A stretch of DNA of 64,000 bases from Clostridia bacterium (GTDB lineage: Bacteria > Bacillota > Clostridia > Oscillospirales > Acutalibacteraceae). The stretch spans positions 1-64,000 of the forward strand of contig JAFXGK010000008.1 of assembly GCA_017513245.1 (NCBI GenBank), read 5' to 3'. How positions within the stretch are numbered: position 1 is the stretch's first letter; each line of letters starts with the position of its first letter. Of this stretch, positions 34,641-44,165 are shown piece after piece. Under the pieces are notes generated by a model that was not told the DNA's origin, did no database searches, and saw nothing but the letters and a program-made list of their open reading frames with translations. The translations under genes were made by a program, and so were the position numbers.

Positions 34641-34672
34641 AAAAATCCCCGTTGGGTAACGGGGATTTTTTT
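34641..34672 (-). terminator. Intrinsic terminator after the phosphoribosyltransferase gene
   Basis: Stem AATCCCCGTT / AACGGGGATT with TTTTT following on the minus strand, between the phosphoribosyltransferase and comEC. Confidence 0.9.
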
Positions 34673-34673
34673 G

Positions 34674-35213
34674 CTATTTGAAGAATAAGGGTAATTTTTC
34701 GAGGAATATGATGTCGGTACGGTCGGCGGCGTCGCCCTCTGCAAGGTATGCGCAGGAGGCCGCTTCCTTAGCGCCTGCTGCAGCAACGAGATTGCGAACA
34801 GCGGTAAGTGATTCACCGGTGCTTATAACGTCGTCAACAATAAGCACGCGCTTACCCTCAATCTTTTTAACCTCGTCCTCGCCAAGGTAAAGATGCTGCT
34901 CAGAGGCGGTGGTAATAGAATTTACCGAAACCTCAAGCGGACTTTTCATATAAACCTTTACGCCCTTGCGAGCAACTATATAAGGCTTGCCCGACTGACG
35001 GGACATCTCGTAAGCAATCGGAATGCTCTTGGCCTCGGGAGTTAAGATAACGTCGAACTCAGGAACCTTTTTAAGAAGCTCCTCACAGCCCTTAATGGTA
35101 AGTTCAACGTCGCCGAATATGATAAATGCGGCAATATCAAGGGTTTCGCTTACGGGAAATAAGGTGAGCTCACGCTCGAGGCCTGCTATTTTCATTTTAT
35201 AAGTTTCTGCCAT
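34674..35213 (-). CDS. Adenine/purine-type phosphoribosyltransferase
   Basis: A 179-residue PRTase with the PRPP-binding motif VLIVDDVISTGESL and an N-terminal hood (FGDVELTIKGCEELLKKVPEFDVILTPEAKSIPIAY) like adenine phosphoribosyltransferase. It probably salvages a purine base with PRPP; it differs enough from standard Apt that the base is not certain. AAGGAG lies before the ATG. It follows the HIT gene by 15 bases and ends at a terminator. Confidence 0.8.
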   Translation of the reverse strand: MAETYKMKIAGLERELTLFPVSETLDIAAFIIFGDVELTIKGCEELLKKVPEFDVILTPEAKSIPIAYEMSRQSGKPYIVARKGVKVYMKSPLEVSVNSITTASEQHLYLGEDEVKKIEGKRVLIVDDVISTGESLTAVRNLVAAAGAKEAASCAYLAEGDAADRTDIIFLEKLPLFFK

Positions 35214-35228
35214 TTTTAAAACTCCTTT

Positions 35229-35570
35229 TTAGCCCGGAGGCCATGCAAGATTTCGGCGGGCGAGCAGATGGAAATGAATGTGTCCTACCGTCTGGCCGCC
35301 GTCGTGTCCGCAGTTGTTTACAACGCGGAAACCGCCGCTTAATTTTTCGTTTTCTGCTATTTTGGCAATCGCCTCGTATACCTTGGCTAAAAGATAACTG
35401 TTTTCGGCCGTAATATCAGCGGCCGAAGCAATATGCTCTTTTGGAATTACGATGGCGTGAAAGGGCGCCTGCGGATCAATATCCGCAAAGGCGTATACCC
35501 ATTCATCTTCATATATTTTTGTAGAAGGGATTTCACCCTTAACTATCGAACAGAATAAGCAGTCCATCAT
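35229..35570 (-). CDS. HIT-family nucleotide hydrolase/transferase
   Basis: 113 residues with the histidine triad GHIHFHLLA near the C terminus and the N-terminal zinc-site-like CLFCSIVKGEIPS. HIT proteins hydrolyse AMP conjugates such as adenosine phosphoramidate. Its ATG overlaps the alaS stop (TAATG), and a second in-frame ATG follows immediately; GGAGG precedes both. Length is typical (about 110-140). Confidence 0.92.
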   Translation of the reverse strand: MMDCLFCSIVKGEIPSTKIYEDEWVYAFADIDPQAPFHAIVIPKEHIASAADITAENSYLLAKVYEAIAKIAENEKLSGGFRVVNNCGHDGGQTVGHIHFHLLARRNLAWPPG

Positions 35571-38194
35571 TAGCCTCCTATTTGTGCGGTGAGAAGGCCC
35601 TCGGCTGCGGCAATAGCGTCGGCTGCCTTGTCGGCCTCCTTGCCGCCTGCCATAGCGAAGTCGGGACGGCCGCCGCCGTTTCCGCCTGCAAGCTTTGCAA
35701 CCTCACGAACGAGGTTACCTGCGTGGGCTCCTGCCTTAACGGCATCGGCACCGCAAGCTACGCAGAAGGTAAGCTTTGCGCCCTGCTTTGCGGCAAATAC
35801 CGATACGGAATCGGAAAGCTTTGCCTTAACCTGCTCGCACATATTCTTAACGTCGTCGGAAGTACCGTCGATAACTGCGGCTACGAGCTTGAGCGAACCT
35901 ACGGTCTTTGCGCCGTCTAAGAGCGAATCAATCTTACCTGCGGCAAGCTGCGATTCGAGCTTGGCAACAGCCTGAGTCTTTTCCTTGAGTTCATTAGAAA
36001 GCTGACGTGCACGGTCGGTTATGGTCCAGGGGTTGCCGACCTTTAAAGCGGCTGCGGTATCGTCTGCAAGAGCGATATACTTGTTCATAAATTCGAGAAC
36101 ACCATAGCCGGTATAACCCTCAATTCGACGAACGCCCGATGCTACCGAGCTTTCGGAAGCAATCTTAAAGAGACCGATTTTTGCGGTATTGTTAACGTGG
36201 GTACCGCCGCAGAGTTCGGTAGAAACCTCTCCTGCCTTAACAACGCGAACAACGTCGCCGTATTTTTCGCCAAACAGTGCCATAGCACCCATAGCCTTAG
36301 CCTCGTCAATCGGCATTTCGCGGTTTTCAACCTCGATGCCCGCTAAAATAGCATTATTAACGTGTGCCTCAACGGCAGCAATTTCCTCAGCCGAGAGGGC
36401 CGAGAAATGAGTAAAGTCGAAACGAACTGCGCGTTCGTTAACAAGCTGACCTGCCTGCTCAACGTGATTGCCGAGCACCGAGCGCAGTGCTGCCTGAAGC
36501 AGGTGTGCTGCGGTGTGGTTGCGGCGAATTGCGCTGCGGCGAGCGGTATCAATTACTACCTCAACCTTATCGCCTACCGAGAAGGCGCCGCCTGCGACTG
36601 CACCGATATGGGTGAATATGCCGCTGCTGTTCTTTTCGGTATTCTTAACCGTGAAACGGGCGTTGCCCGAAATAATCTCACCGGTATCGCCGACCTGACC
36701 GCCGCCCTCACCGTAGAACACGGTCTTATCAAGGACGATTACGCCGGTCTGGCCCTCGCCTATAAGCTCGGCCTTTTCGCCGTCGGCAACAATAGCAACT
36801 ACGGTTGCTTCACATTTGTCGGCGGTGTAGCCTAAAAATTCGGTAGCCGAAGCCTCGTCGAAGGTTACGCCGTCACTCTTCCAGCTCTCGCCGTCGCTTG
36901 CCTTACGGGCGTTACGCGAACGCGAACGCTGCTCGTCCATCAGGCGGTTAAAGCCCTCTTCATCAACCTTCATGCCGTTTTCCTCAAGTATGTCCTTGGT
37001 AAGGTCAAACGGGAAACCATATGTATCATAAAGACGGAAGGCATCCTCCGCCGCGAGGGTCTCGCCCTCTTTTTGCAGGGTTGCAAGAAGCGAAAGACCC
37101 TGGTCAATAGTTTTGCTGAAGGCCTCTTCCTCGAAGGAAATAACCTTCTTGATGAGGTTGCATTTTTCCAAAAGTTCGGGGTAAGCCGATTTATTTTCTT
37201 CAATTACGGTATCGCAAAGTTCGCAAAGGAATGCGCGCTTGATACCAAGCAAGCGTCCGTGACGGGCCGCACGACGGAGAAGTCTGCGCAGAACGTATCC
37301 TCTGCCCTCGTTAGAGGGAATAACGCCGTCGCAAATCATAAAGGTCGAAGCACGGATGTGGTCGGTTACTGCACGAACCGAAACGTCGGTCTTATCGTCC
37401 TTGCCGTATTCGCAGCCGGCGATAGCACAAACCTTGTTTAAAATGTTGCGAACGGTATCAACCTCGAACATATTGTCAACACCCTGCATTACGCAAGCAA
37501 GACGCTCAAGACCCATACCGGTATCAATGTTCTTGTGCTCGAGTTCCTCATAGGTGCCGTCACCCATATTGTTGAACTGGGTGAAAACGTTGTTCCAGAT
37601 TTCCATATAACGGTCGCAGTCGCAGCCGGGCTTGCAGTCGGGCGAGCCGCAGCCGTACTTTTCGCCGCGGTCAAAATATATCTCAGAGCAGGGGCCGCAG
37701 GGACCTGTACCGTGCTCCCAGAAGTTATCGGCCTTGCCGAGCTTTACAATACGCTCTGCAGGTACGCCGATTTCGTTAAGCCAAATGTTGTAGGCCTCGT
37801 CGTCACTCTCGTAAACCGAGGGCCATAAAAGTTCAGCGGGGATTTCGAGGGTTTCGGTTAAAAACTCCCAAGCCCACGGAATAGCCTCGCGCTTGAAATA
37901 ATCACCGAACGAGAAGTTTCCGAGCATCTCAAAGTATGTACCGTGGCGCGCAGTTTTACCAACACGCTCAAGGTCGGGTGTGCGGATGCACTTCTGGCAG
38001 GTGGTAACGCGGGTACGCGGAGGGGTAACCTCACCTGTGAAGTATTTTTTCATGGGCGCCATGCCCGAATTGATAAGTAAAAGCGACTTATCGCCGTCGG
38101 GTACAAGCGGAAAGCTTTTGAGTCTTAAATGTCCTTTAGACTCAAAGAAAGAAAGATATTTTTCACGAAGATCATTTAGGGATGTCCATTTCAT
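35570..38194 (-). CDS. alaS: Alanyl-tRNA synthetase
   Basis: An 874-residue class II synthetase. The N-terminal catalytic domain has TTCQKCIRTPDLERVGKTAR; the editing domain has NHTAAHLLQAALR and CGGTHVNNT (zinc ligands that remove Ser/Gly); a C-terminal DHHA1 domain contains GNGGGRPDFAMAGGKE. The ATG at 38194 (MKWTSLNDLRE) is preferred over 38218 because GAGGCAG lies before it and it matches the family start. Length is normal. It has its own promoter and no T-box leader. Confidence 0.97.
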   Translation of the reverse strand: MKWTSLNDLREKYLSFFESKGHLRLKSFPLVPDGDKSLLLINSGMAPMKKYFTGEVTPPRTRVTTCQKCIRTPDLERVGKTARHGTYFEMLGNFSFGDYFKREAIPWAWEFLTETLEIPAELLWPSVYESDDEAYNIWLNEIGVPAERIVKLGKADNFWEHGTGPCGPCSEIYFDRGEKYGCGSPDCKPGCDCDRYMEIWNNVFTQFNNMGDGTYEELEHKNIDTGMGLERLACVMQGVDNMFEVDTVRNILNKVCAIAGCEYGKDDKTDVSVRAVTDHIRASTFMICDGVIPSNEGRGYVLRRLLRRAARHGRLLGIKRAFLCELCDTVIEENKSAYPELLEKCNLIKKVISFEEEAFSKTIDQGLSLLATLQKEGETLAAEDAFRLYDTYGFPFDLTKDILEENGMKVDEEGFNRLMDEQRSRSRNARKASDGESWKSDGVTFDEASATEFLGYTADKCEATVVAIVADGEKAELIGEGQTGVIVLDKTVFYGEGGGQVGDTGEIISGNARFTVKNTEKNSSGIFTHIGAVAGGAFSVGDKVEVVIDTARRSAIRRNHTAAHLLQAALRSVLGNHVEQAGQLVNERAVRFDFTHFSALSAEEIAAVEAHVNNAILAGIEVENREMPIDEAKAMGAMALFGEKYGDVVRVVKAGEVSTELCGGTHVNNTAKIGLFKIASESSVASGVRRIEGYTGYGVLEFMNKYIALADDTAAALKVGNPWTITDRARQLSNELKEKTQAVAKLESQLAAGKIDSLLDGAKTVGSLKLVAAVIDGTSDDVKNMCEQVKAKLSDSVSVFAAKQGAKLTFCVACGADAVKAGAHAGNLVREVAKLAGGNGGGRPDFAMAGGKEADKAADAIAAAEGLLTAQIGG

Positions 38195-38233
38195 TTTTAT
38201 CTGCCTCGCTATTCGCATAAAGATACATAATAT

Positions 38234-38262
38234 AGTATATATCTTATAGCCTAATTTGTCAA
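38234..38262 (-). promoter_or_regulatory. Sigma-A promoter of alaS
   Basis: TTGACA (38262-38257), 17-base spacer, TATACT (38239-38234) on the minus strand. The -35 box overlaps the stop codon of the upstream PBP gene. Confidence 0.78.
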
Positions 38263-39863
38263 CTTAATTTAAGCCGAAAAACGGCATCGCAAACAGCCGA
38301 AAACAACGGTCCGCAGGGGGTGCCGTCACCGCTGGTGTTTTCGCTTATTATAACCACAACGTACTTGGGGTTGTCGGCAGGAAAAAATCCGCACAGCCAC
38401 GAATGGTCAACCGCTTTACCCTCTTTTATCCAACCCGTTTGCGCAGTGGCCGTCTTACCTGCTGCGGTACAAAGCGTAGGCCTTGCGGAGGTGCCGGTGC
38501 CTCGGTTTATTACTTCATAAAGCGATTTCTTCAGCTTGTTTGCTGTTTGCTCACTCATTACGCGTGTGGGATAATTTTCCTTTTGCGGCTGCGGCGCTCC
38601 GTTTTCTACCATTCCCTCAACAAGCGTCGGCCGATGGTATACACCGCCGTTTGCTATCGCTTCGTAAAGCGGTAAAAGCGATACGGGCGTCAGCATAAGC
38701 GAGCCCTGCCCTATTGCTAGGTTTGCAAGGCTTTGTTCAGAGGGCGATACCTGCTCGGGCGTCGGCAGATATCCCTGCTCGGTATATAAATTTTCAGCAA
38801 AACGGTAGCGCGTTCCAAAGCCCAGCGACGATGCCATATCGTATATTTTTTGACTTCCGAGTTTGATTGCAAGGCTGTAAAAATAGGTGTTGCACGAGAG
38901 CGCAACCGCATCGGTCATATCGACTACTCCGTGTCCCGAAGCGCGATGACAGGCAAAGTTTTTGCCCGCTATTTCCCTGCTTCCGGTACAGTTGTATATC
39001 GAACTGTCGTAAACGCCGTCCTCGAGCGCGGCGGCCGCTACGCAGGGCTTGAAAATCGAGCCCACGTTATATGCGCAAAAGGCTCTGTTTATGAGCGGAG
39101 ACGAAGGGTCGGTCAGGTATTTTGCCACGTCGGTTACGTCGTATTTCGGGTAGCTTACCATACCGCGTATTTTGCCGCTGCCGACCTCGCTTATTACGGC
39201 GGCGCCCGATTTCAGGTTTCCCGTTGCCTGCTCGAGCGCGCGCTGAACAGCCGAATCGATAGTAAGTCTCACGCCGCTTTGCGATATCGAATCATCGTAG
39301 TTTACGCTAACCTCATGCTCGTCTATAATATCCCCTGCCGCCGAGACACCGTAAAGAAAATCTATCGTGCGGCCACTGTATAAATAAGAATCGAATGCCG
39401 CCTGCACGCCGCTTATACCGTGCCCTTCGCCGTCGGTATAGCCCAAAAGATGACACGCAAGACTATCGGCCGTTTGATTGACCCTCACCGTAACGCTTTT
39501 TACGTTTTTGGTGTGCACCTCACTTTTGAGGCGAACAAGCACGGGTTTGCCGTCGGCCAGACGGTGAACCAACTGCTCAGGAGTTTCGTAAAGCAAAACG
39601 TCACGCACGTCATCGACCGCTCCGTGCACGGGCAGTACCGACGCTATTACCTCGGTTTTTTGGTTGGTAAGCGGCACCATATTGGTGTCGAAAACGGTTC
39701 CGCGCATCCAACCTGCCGTGAGCCTATACGAGGTCTGATTCAAGGCGGCGGCGCCATAATTTTCGTTAAACGAGACGTCGGCTATGCGCAGCATGGATAC
39801 AAAAATCATCAAAAACAAAACAGACATACACACGGCCGTTCTGGCATTAAATCGGTTTTTCAT
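38259..39863 (-). CDS. Class B penicillin-binding protein (transpeptidase)
   Basis: 534 residues: N-terminal membrane anchor (VCMSVLFLMIFVSMLRIA), a dimerisation domain (TAGWMRGTVFDTN), and a transpeptidase domain with GSIFKP (active-site Ser, SxxK) and SCNTY (SxN). The third motif, usually KTGT, reads GKTATAQTG, so the conserved Gly is Ala. It cross-links peptidoglycan outside the membrane and resembles the SpoVD/PBP2/FtsI group without a PASTA tail. Neighbouring alaS is transcribed from its own promoter. Its precise role (division, elongation or sporulation) is not clear. Confidence 0.85.
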   Translation of the reverse strand: MKNRFNARTAVCMSVLFLMIFVSMLRIADVSFNENYGAAALNQTSYRLTAGWMRGTVFDTNMVPLTNQKTEVIASVLPVHGAVDDVRDVLLYETPEQLVHRLADGKPVLVRLKSEVHTKNVKSVTVRVNQTADSLACHLLGYTDGEGHGISGVQAAFDSYLYSGRTIDFLYGVSAAGDIIDEHEVSVNYDDSISQSGVRLTIDSAVQRALEQATGNLKSGAAVISEVGSGKIRGMVSYPKYDVTDVAKYLTDPSSPLINRAFCAYNVGSIFKPCVAAAALEDGVYDSSIYNCTGSREIAGKNFACHRASGHGVVDMTDAVALSCNTYFYSLAIKLGSQKIYDMASSLGFGTRYRFAENLYTEQGYLPTPEQVSPSEQSLANLAIGQGSLMLTPVSLLPLYEAIANGGVYHRPTLVEGMVENGAPQPQKENYPTRVMSEQTANKLKKSLYEVINRGTGTSARPTLCTAAGKTATAQTGWIKEGKAVDHSWLCGFFPADNPKYVVVIISENTSGDGTPCGPLFSAVCDAVFRLKLS

Positions 39864-39894
39864 AATATCACCGATTTTATTATTGCCGAGAAAG

Positions 39895-39931
39895 CAAAAT
39901 AAAAAACAGCCGATATGAAATATCAGCTGTT
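39895..39931 (-). terminator. Intrinsic terminator after the U32 gene
   Basis: Stem ACAGC(T/C)GATAT / ATATC(A/G)GCTGT with one wobble, followed on the minus strand by TTTTTTATTTTG; it ends the thyX-to-U32 operon just before the PBP gene. Confidence 0.85.
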
Positions 39932-39939
39932 TTTACTAA

Positions 39940-41163
39940 TTAATCCTTCGATTCCATTCTAAGCAGTGAGCCTTTAGGAATCACGCGGTCGCACGGTATT
40001 TTAACCGTCATCATCGGGTGGGGCGCAGATTCAATTTCGTTACCCTCGCCGTCAAACATACGCGTAGCGCAAATGGTAAACGGTGGCTGCTTGGGAGCCA
40101 GACAATCAAAAACCTGACCCTTTAAAAACTTATTCTTAAGCGTTAGTACAACACAGCCATCCTCATATCCGTCAACAACGCCGGCAACGGTATAATCGCG
40201 GATATAGCCTGCCGAACCGTAGGTCTGTGAGTTTTCGGGTCGGCCGAAATAAAAGCCCGTGGAATAGGTGCGGTGACTTATTTTATTAAGCTCCTCGCTA
40301 ACCCACTGCGGCAGTTGCCAATCATCGGCTTTCAGGCTGTCGAGTGCGCCGCGATAGGCATTTGCCGTAACAGCTACGTAGTAATGCGATTTGGCGCGGC
40401 CCTCGATTTTAAGGCTGTCGATTCCCGCGGCTACCATCTTATCAAGATGCTCGGCCATGCAAAGGTCGTTGGAGTTGAGAATATAGGTGCCCTTTTCGGT
40501 TTCGGTGATATCGAAATACTGACCGGGGCGCTTTTCCTCCATAAGAGAATAACTCCAACGGCAGGGCTGTGCGCAGTCACCACGGTTGGCGTCGCGACCC
40601 GTCATATAACTCGATAGCAGGCATCGGGCCGAAAAGGAAACGCACATAGCGCCGTGCACAAAGCTCTCAAGCATAAGTTCTTTGGGCGTTTTGGCGCGTA
40701 TTTCGGCAATCTCCTCAAGCGATAATTCGCGCGCCAATACAACACGGTCGGCACCCATATCGCGAAACGCACGGGCCGACATATAATTGACTATTCCCGA
40801 CTGCACAGACGCATGCAGTTCAAGGTGCGGCGCGTATTTTTTAACGAGGCCTATCGTGCCTATATCGGAAGCGATTACGGCGTCGGCGCCGAGTGAATCA
40901 AGCGCCTCCAAAAATCGAGGCAAGCGCTCGATTTCATCGTTATGCGGAATGGTGTTGCAGGTTACGTGAACCTTAACGCCGTTTTTGTGGGCGTAGGCTA
41001 TTCCCTCTTCTAAATCGGCAAGCGAAAAATTCTTGGCCGCAGTTCGCATTCCAAACTCCTCGCCCGCGAGATAAACGGCGTCGGCACCGAAATCAACGGC
41101 GGCCTTAAGCCTGGTTATATCGCCTGCAGGACAGAGCAGTTCGGGTAGTTTAATATGTTTCAT
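39940..41163 (-). CDS. U32 family protein, tRNA hydroxylation TrhP-like
   Basis: A 407-residue peptidase-U32 family protein. The N-terminal ELLCPAGDITRLKAAVDFGADAVY-type start, SFVHGAMCVSFSARCLLSSY and the Fe-S-type cysteines of GDCAQPCRWSY are characteristic. Members described as TrhP/YrrNO/YegQ make 5-hydroxyuridine at tRNA position 34 and are no longer thought to be proteases in most cases. It overlaps mltG by 14 bases; the mltG-U32 neighbourhood is common in Clostridia and Bacilli. Function is by family assignment. Confidence 0.85.
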   Translation of the reverse strand: MKHIKLPELLCPAGDITRLKAAVDFGADAVYLAGEEFGMRTAAKNFSLADLEEGIAYAHKNGVKVHVTCNTIPHNDEIERLPRFLEALDSLGADAVIASDIGTIGLVKKYAPHLELHASVQSGIVNYMSARAFRDMGADRVVLARELSLEEIAEIRAKTPKELMLESFVHGAMCVSFSARCLLSSYMTGRDANRGDCAQPCRWSYSLMEEKRPGQYFDITETEKGTYILNSNDLCMAEHLDKMVAAGIDSLKIEGRAKSHYYVAVTANAYRGALDSLKADDWQLPQWVSEELNKISHRTYSTGFYFGRPENSQTYGSAGYIRDYTVAGVVDGYEDGCVVLTLKNKFLKGQVFDCLAPKQPPFTICATRMFDGEGNEIESAPHPMMTVKIPCDRVIPKGSLLRMESKD

Positions 41164-42319
41164 AAATCCAGTTATCTTCTGCCTTAAGTTTTTTAATTAT
41201 TTGCTGATGCTCCTTAAGCGAATAGGTGTAGTAAAAATTCATCGAAGCATCGGTTACAAAATAGGTTGCCTTGCATTCCTCGTTGGGATAGAGTGCTGCG
41301 CGGATAGCGTTTAGGCTGGGCGAGCAATAAGGTCCGGGAGGAAGACCGGGCTTTTTGTTGGTGTCATATCGGCCGCTGCCGTAGGGGTATTTTGCAGTGG
41401 GAGAAGAGCCGAGAAGCGGATTTTCCCAATCCTTTAGTCGGTTATAAAACACCTGCGCAACACTGGCCATTTCCTCGGGTTGACCGCTGGCCTCAAGCTC
41501 TACGATTGACGCCATTGTGATAACCTCGTGAAGGGTGTAGCCCATCTCTTCTGCGCGTTCGGCGGCCTTTTCTTCCAATAATACCCTATCCATCTGGCCG
41601 AGCATTTTATCTACTGCGAGAACGGCACATTCGGCCGAATCATAACAATAAAACTCGTAGGTTTCGGGGAAAAGGTAGCCCTCGAAAAGGTAGTAAACGG
41701 CGCTTTCGGGGATACCCTCAATAAAGCCGTAATCATAAGCCTTTGCCTTAAGGGCAGCATAAAAATCGCTCTTTTCGCAAACCTTTTTACCCTCTTCGTT
41801 TTCGGTTGAGAGAATTTCGGCGATTTTATCAACCGAGGCACGCTCGGGAATGGTTACGCGCACGCTCTCGGGCGAATAGCCCTCGTGCATTAAGCGGTCG
41901 GCTATTGCGGAGTAGCCGTCCTCCTTTGTAAAGGAGTAAACTCCGTACTGATACATACTGTCATAGCCCTTGATTTTCGAATAAAGTCGGAAAAACAACG
42001 GATAATTGATAACCCCTGCATCGTCGAGCAGTTCGGCTATTTCCGATGCGGGCGTACCCTGCGGCACCTCGACCGTAACTTCCTTGGCGCGGCTGCCGGA
42101 AATACCGAGATAATCGGTAAAAAACATAAATCCGACACCAACAATCATTACCGCTATTAAAACGGCGGCAATCAGCATTATGAGTAACTTGACGCCGCCT
42201 TTTTTATGCTTTCTGTGACGTCCTTTTTTCTTTATGGGGCCCTTTTCCTGCGGTGCTTCCGCTGCGGCTGCAACCTCGGTTTCTTCAGGCACGGGCATAT
42301 CCATTTTTTCGTTTTCCAT
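41150..42319 (-). CDS. mltG: Endolytic murein transglycosylase MltG
   Basis: 389 residues: an acidic, then Lys/Arg-rich cytoplasmic N terminus, a membrane helix (LLIMLIAAVLIAVMIVGVGF), then a LysM-like and YceG catalytic region. The catalytic Glu lies in ASIVELEA. It cuts nascent glycan strands in the membrane, probably setting their length. The ATG start has GGAGG upstream and lies 20 bases after the 5-FCL gene. Confidence 0.93.
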   Translation of the reverse strand: MENEKMDMPVPEETEVAAAAEAPQEKGPIKKKGRHRKHKKGGVKLLIMLIAAVLIAVMIVGVGFMFFTDYLGISGSRAKEVTVEVPQGTPASEIAELLDDAGVINYPLFFRLYSKIKGYDSMYQYGVYSFTKEDGYSAIADRLMHEGYSPESVRVTIPERASVDKIAEILSTENEEGKKVCEKSDFYAALKAKAYDYGFIEGIPESAVYYLFEGYLFPETYEFYCYDSAECAVLAVDKMLGQMDRVLLEEKAAERAEEMGYTLHEVITMASIVELEASGQPEEMASVAQVFYNRLKDWENPLLGSSPTAKYPYGSGRYDTNKKPGLPPGPYCSPSLNAIRAALYPNEECKATYFVTDASMNFYYTYSLKEHQQIIKKLKAEDNWIYETY

Positions 42320-42339
42320 TTTTACACCTCCGAGGTGCT

Positions 42340-42924
42340 TTATTTTTTGCAGGTTCTAATATAGCGGTCGGTAACTATTATATCGACCGGCTTATCGTAC
42401 CTGCCGTGATACATATGACGGCGAATTTCCTCGCTGTAGCAAAGGCCTGCCGAAACGCCCGTAAAACGGGACATATAACGGTCGTAATAACCCTTGCCGT
42501 AGCCGAGACGATAGCCGCTTATATCAAACTGTATTGCCGGAACAATCATAAGGCATCCCGAAAAATCCTTAACTATGGGGCAGTCCTCACTCGGCTCAAG
42601 CACGCCAAATGAGCCTGCGCTTAAGTCCTCAAACGAGGTAATATAATGAAATTCCATCAGTCGGGTTTCGGGAATGCAGCGCGGCACGGCAACTCGTTTT
42701 CCGTCCGCAAATGCATTTTCAATTATTAATTTCGTGTCGATTTCTATCGGCGTCGAAACGTATATCAACAGCGTTCCTGCGGGGGCATACTGGTGAAGTC
42801 GGCGAACGTTTTCGGCAATTTTGCCGTCTCGCTCGCGGCGACGCTCTTCGCCCATTTCGATGCGCCTTTTCCTTCCCTCTGCGCGGATCGACTGCTTATA
42901 CTGCCTAATATCTATCGGGCGCAT
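42340..42924 (-). CDS. 5-formyltetrahydrofolate cyclo-ligase
   Basis: A 194-residue enzyme that turns 5-formyl-THF into 5,10-methenyl-THF using ATP. The N-terminal basic helix (EGRKRRIEMGEERRRERD) and the C-terminal GYRLGYGKGYYDRYM are diagnostic. Length is typical. It overlaps the DJ-1 gene by 13 bases. Its position downstream of thyX and tmk links folate one-carbon use to dTMP synthesis. Confidence 0.93.
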   Translation of the reverse strand: MRPIDIRQYKQSIRAEGRKRRIEMGEERRRERDGKIAENVRRLHQYAPAGTLLIYVSTPIEIDTKLIIENAFADGKRVAVPRCIPETRLMEFHYITSFEDLSAGSFGVLEPSEDCPIVKDFSGCLMIVPAIQFDISGYRLGYGKGYYDRYMSRFTGVSAGLCYSEEIRRHMYHGRYDKPVDIIVTDRYIRTCKK

Positions 42925-43484
42925 TGCATCGTCTCCTCAAGCTTTTCGGATATTGAGAAGTCGCCAAAAGGTACCTTTTCCTCCTGCCAGGCGATGGCAT
43001 CGACTAACGCAAAAGCAAACTCAAAAACAGCGCCTGCACCTGCGGCGGTAACTATATTGTCGCTTATGCAGCAGGGAGCCTTTTCAACCGTGGCACCGAT
43101 AAGTTTTTCTTCAAAGCCGGGAAAACAGGTGGCCACCTTGCCGCCGAGATATCCTTGCTCGCCAAGCACAGAGGGAGCCGCGCAGATAGCGCCTATTACC
43201 CTCTTCTTTCGGTCGGCAAAGCGCAAAAACTCGGCAACCTTACGGCTTTCGCCGAGACCAAGTGTTCCGGGCATTCCGCCGGGAAGAACAACCGCCGTCA
43301 GCGTATCGTCAGGTGTTATTTTGTCCTCGGTAATATCGGCCTTTACGGTTATTCCGTGCGAGCCCTCAATGAATTCAGAGCCGACACCTACCGTTAAAAC
43401 CTCGTAGCCTGCGCGGCGAAGAATATCCACCGTTACGAGTGCTTCGGTCTCTTCAAATCCGTTTGCTAAAAATACATATACCAA
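42912..43484 (-). CDS. DJ-1/PfpI (YajL-like) family protein
   Basis: 190 residues with the DJ-1 fold: N-terminal VFLANGFEETEA (conserved Glu) and the nucleophile elbow GAICAAPSVL (Cys101). The family includes protein/nucleotide repair-like deglycases, glyoxalases and chaperones; the particular activity is not deducible. It begins with TTG at 43484; AAAGGA is about 10 bases upstream, overlapping the tmk end. Confidence 0.88.
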   Translation of the reverse strand: MVYVFLANGFEETEALVTVDILRRAGYEVLTVGVGSEFIEGSHGITVKADITEDKITPDDTLTAVVLPGGMPGTLGLGESRKVAEFLRFADRKKRVIGAICAAPSVLGEQGYLGGKVATCFPGFEEKLIGATVEKAPCCISDNIVTAAGAGAVFEFAFALVDAIAWQEEKVPFGDFSISEKLEETMQCAR

Positions 43485-43498
43485 AAAGTATCAATCCT

Positions 43499-44161
43499 TT
43501 ATAAAACCTCTTGCGCGGCCTTAAGCACGTCGGCTGCAATCTCCTCGACGGTACGAATTCGTTCGCCGTCATTACAGGAGATAACACGCCAAGCGGCATG
43601 CTCTACGTTATACATAGCGGCCTTGCGACAATTTTGCTGATAGGTAATATCCTTTTCGTGGATATCTTTTTTCTCCTCTACCCCGCCGTAGCGTTTTTCA
43701 AGCAATTTTTTCGAAAGCTCGGGCGGCATATCAAGAAATATTACAAGGTCGGGCTTCGGTATGCCGACCTTACCGTATTCGAGGGCGTAAAGCCAGGAAA
43801 GATAATCTTCCCACTCGTTTTCGGGCAATTTTGCGGTCTGATGAACGGCGTTCGAGGTAACGTAGCGACCCGAAATTACAACACCGCCGCCCAGATAATA
43901 ATCTTGCCAGTGCTTTTTATAGGATGCAAAACGGTCAACCGCGTAAAAAAGCGATGCGGCATAGGCGTTTACGTCACCCGGCTTTGTGCCGAATTCGCCG
44001 CCCAAATACATCTTTACAAGCGCGCTGGAATTCTCGTTATAATCGGGGAAAGACACGGTGCGGTTATCTATGCCGAGCGCCGATAAATTCTTGCCGAGCA
44101 GCTCAAGCTGGGTAGACTTTCCACTGCCGTCAAGCCCCTCTATTACTATCAGTTTTCCCAT
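43499..44161 (-). CDS. tmk: Thymidylate kinase
   Basis: A 220-residue P-loop kinase with GLDGSGKST at the N terminus, phosphorylating dTMP to dTDP. The motif that normally reads DRY is GRY (VISGRYVTSNAVHQ), so the usual Asp is missing; the rest of that helix and the LID region look intact. It is 5 bases downstream of thyX, which makes its substrate. Confidence 0.88.
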   Translation of the reverse strand: MGKLIVIEGLDGSGKSTQLELLGKNLSALGIDNRTVSFPDYNENSSALVKMYLGGEFGTKPGDVNAYAASLFYAVDRFASYKKHWQDYYLGGGVVISGRYVTSNAVHQTAKLPENEWEDYLSWLYALEYGKVGIPKPDLVIFLDMPPELSKKLLEKRYGGVEEKKDIHEKDITYQQNCRKAAMYNVEHAAWRVISCNDGERIRTVEEIAADVLKAAQEVL

Positions 44162-44165
44162 ATTT

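Noticed and set aside
38195..38235. T-box riboswitch upstream of alaS
   Set aside because: The promoter lies about 40 bases before the start, leaving no room for one.
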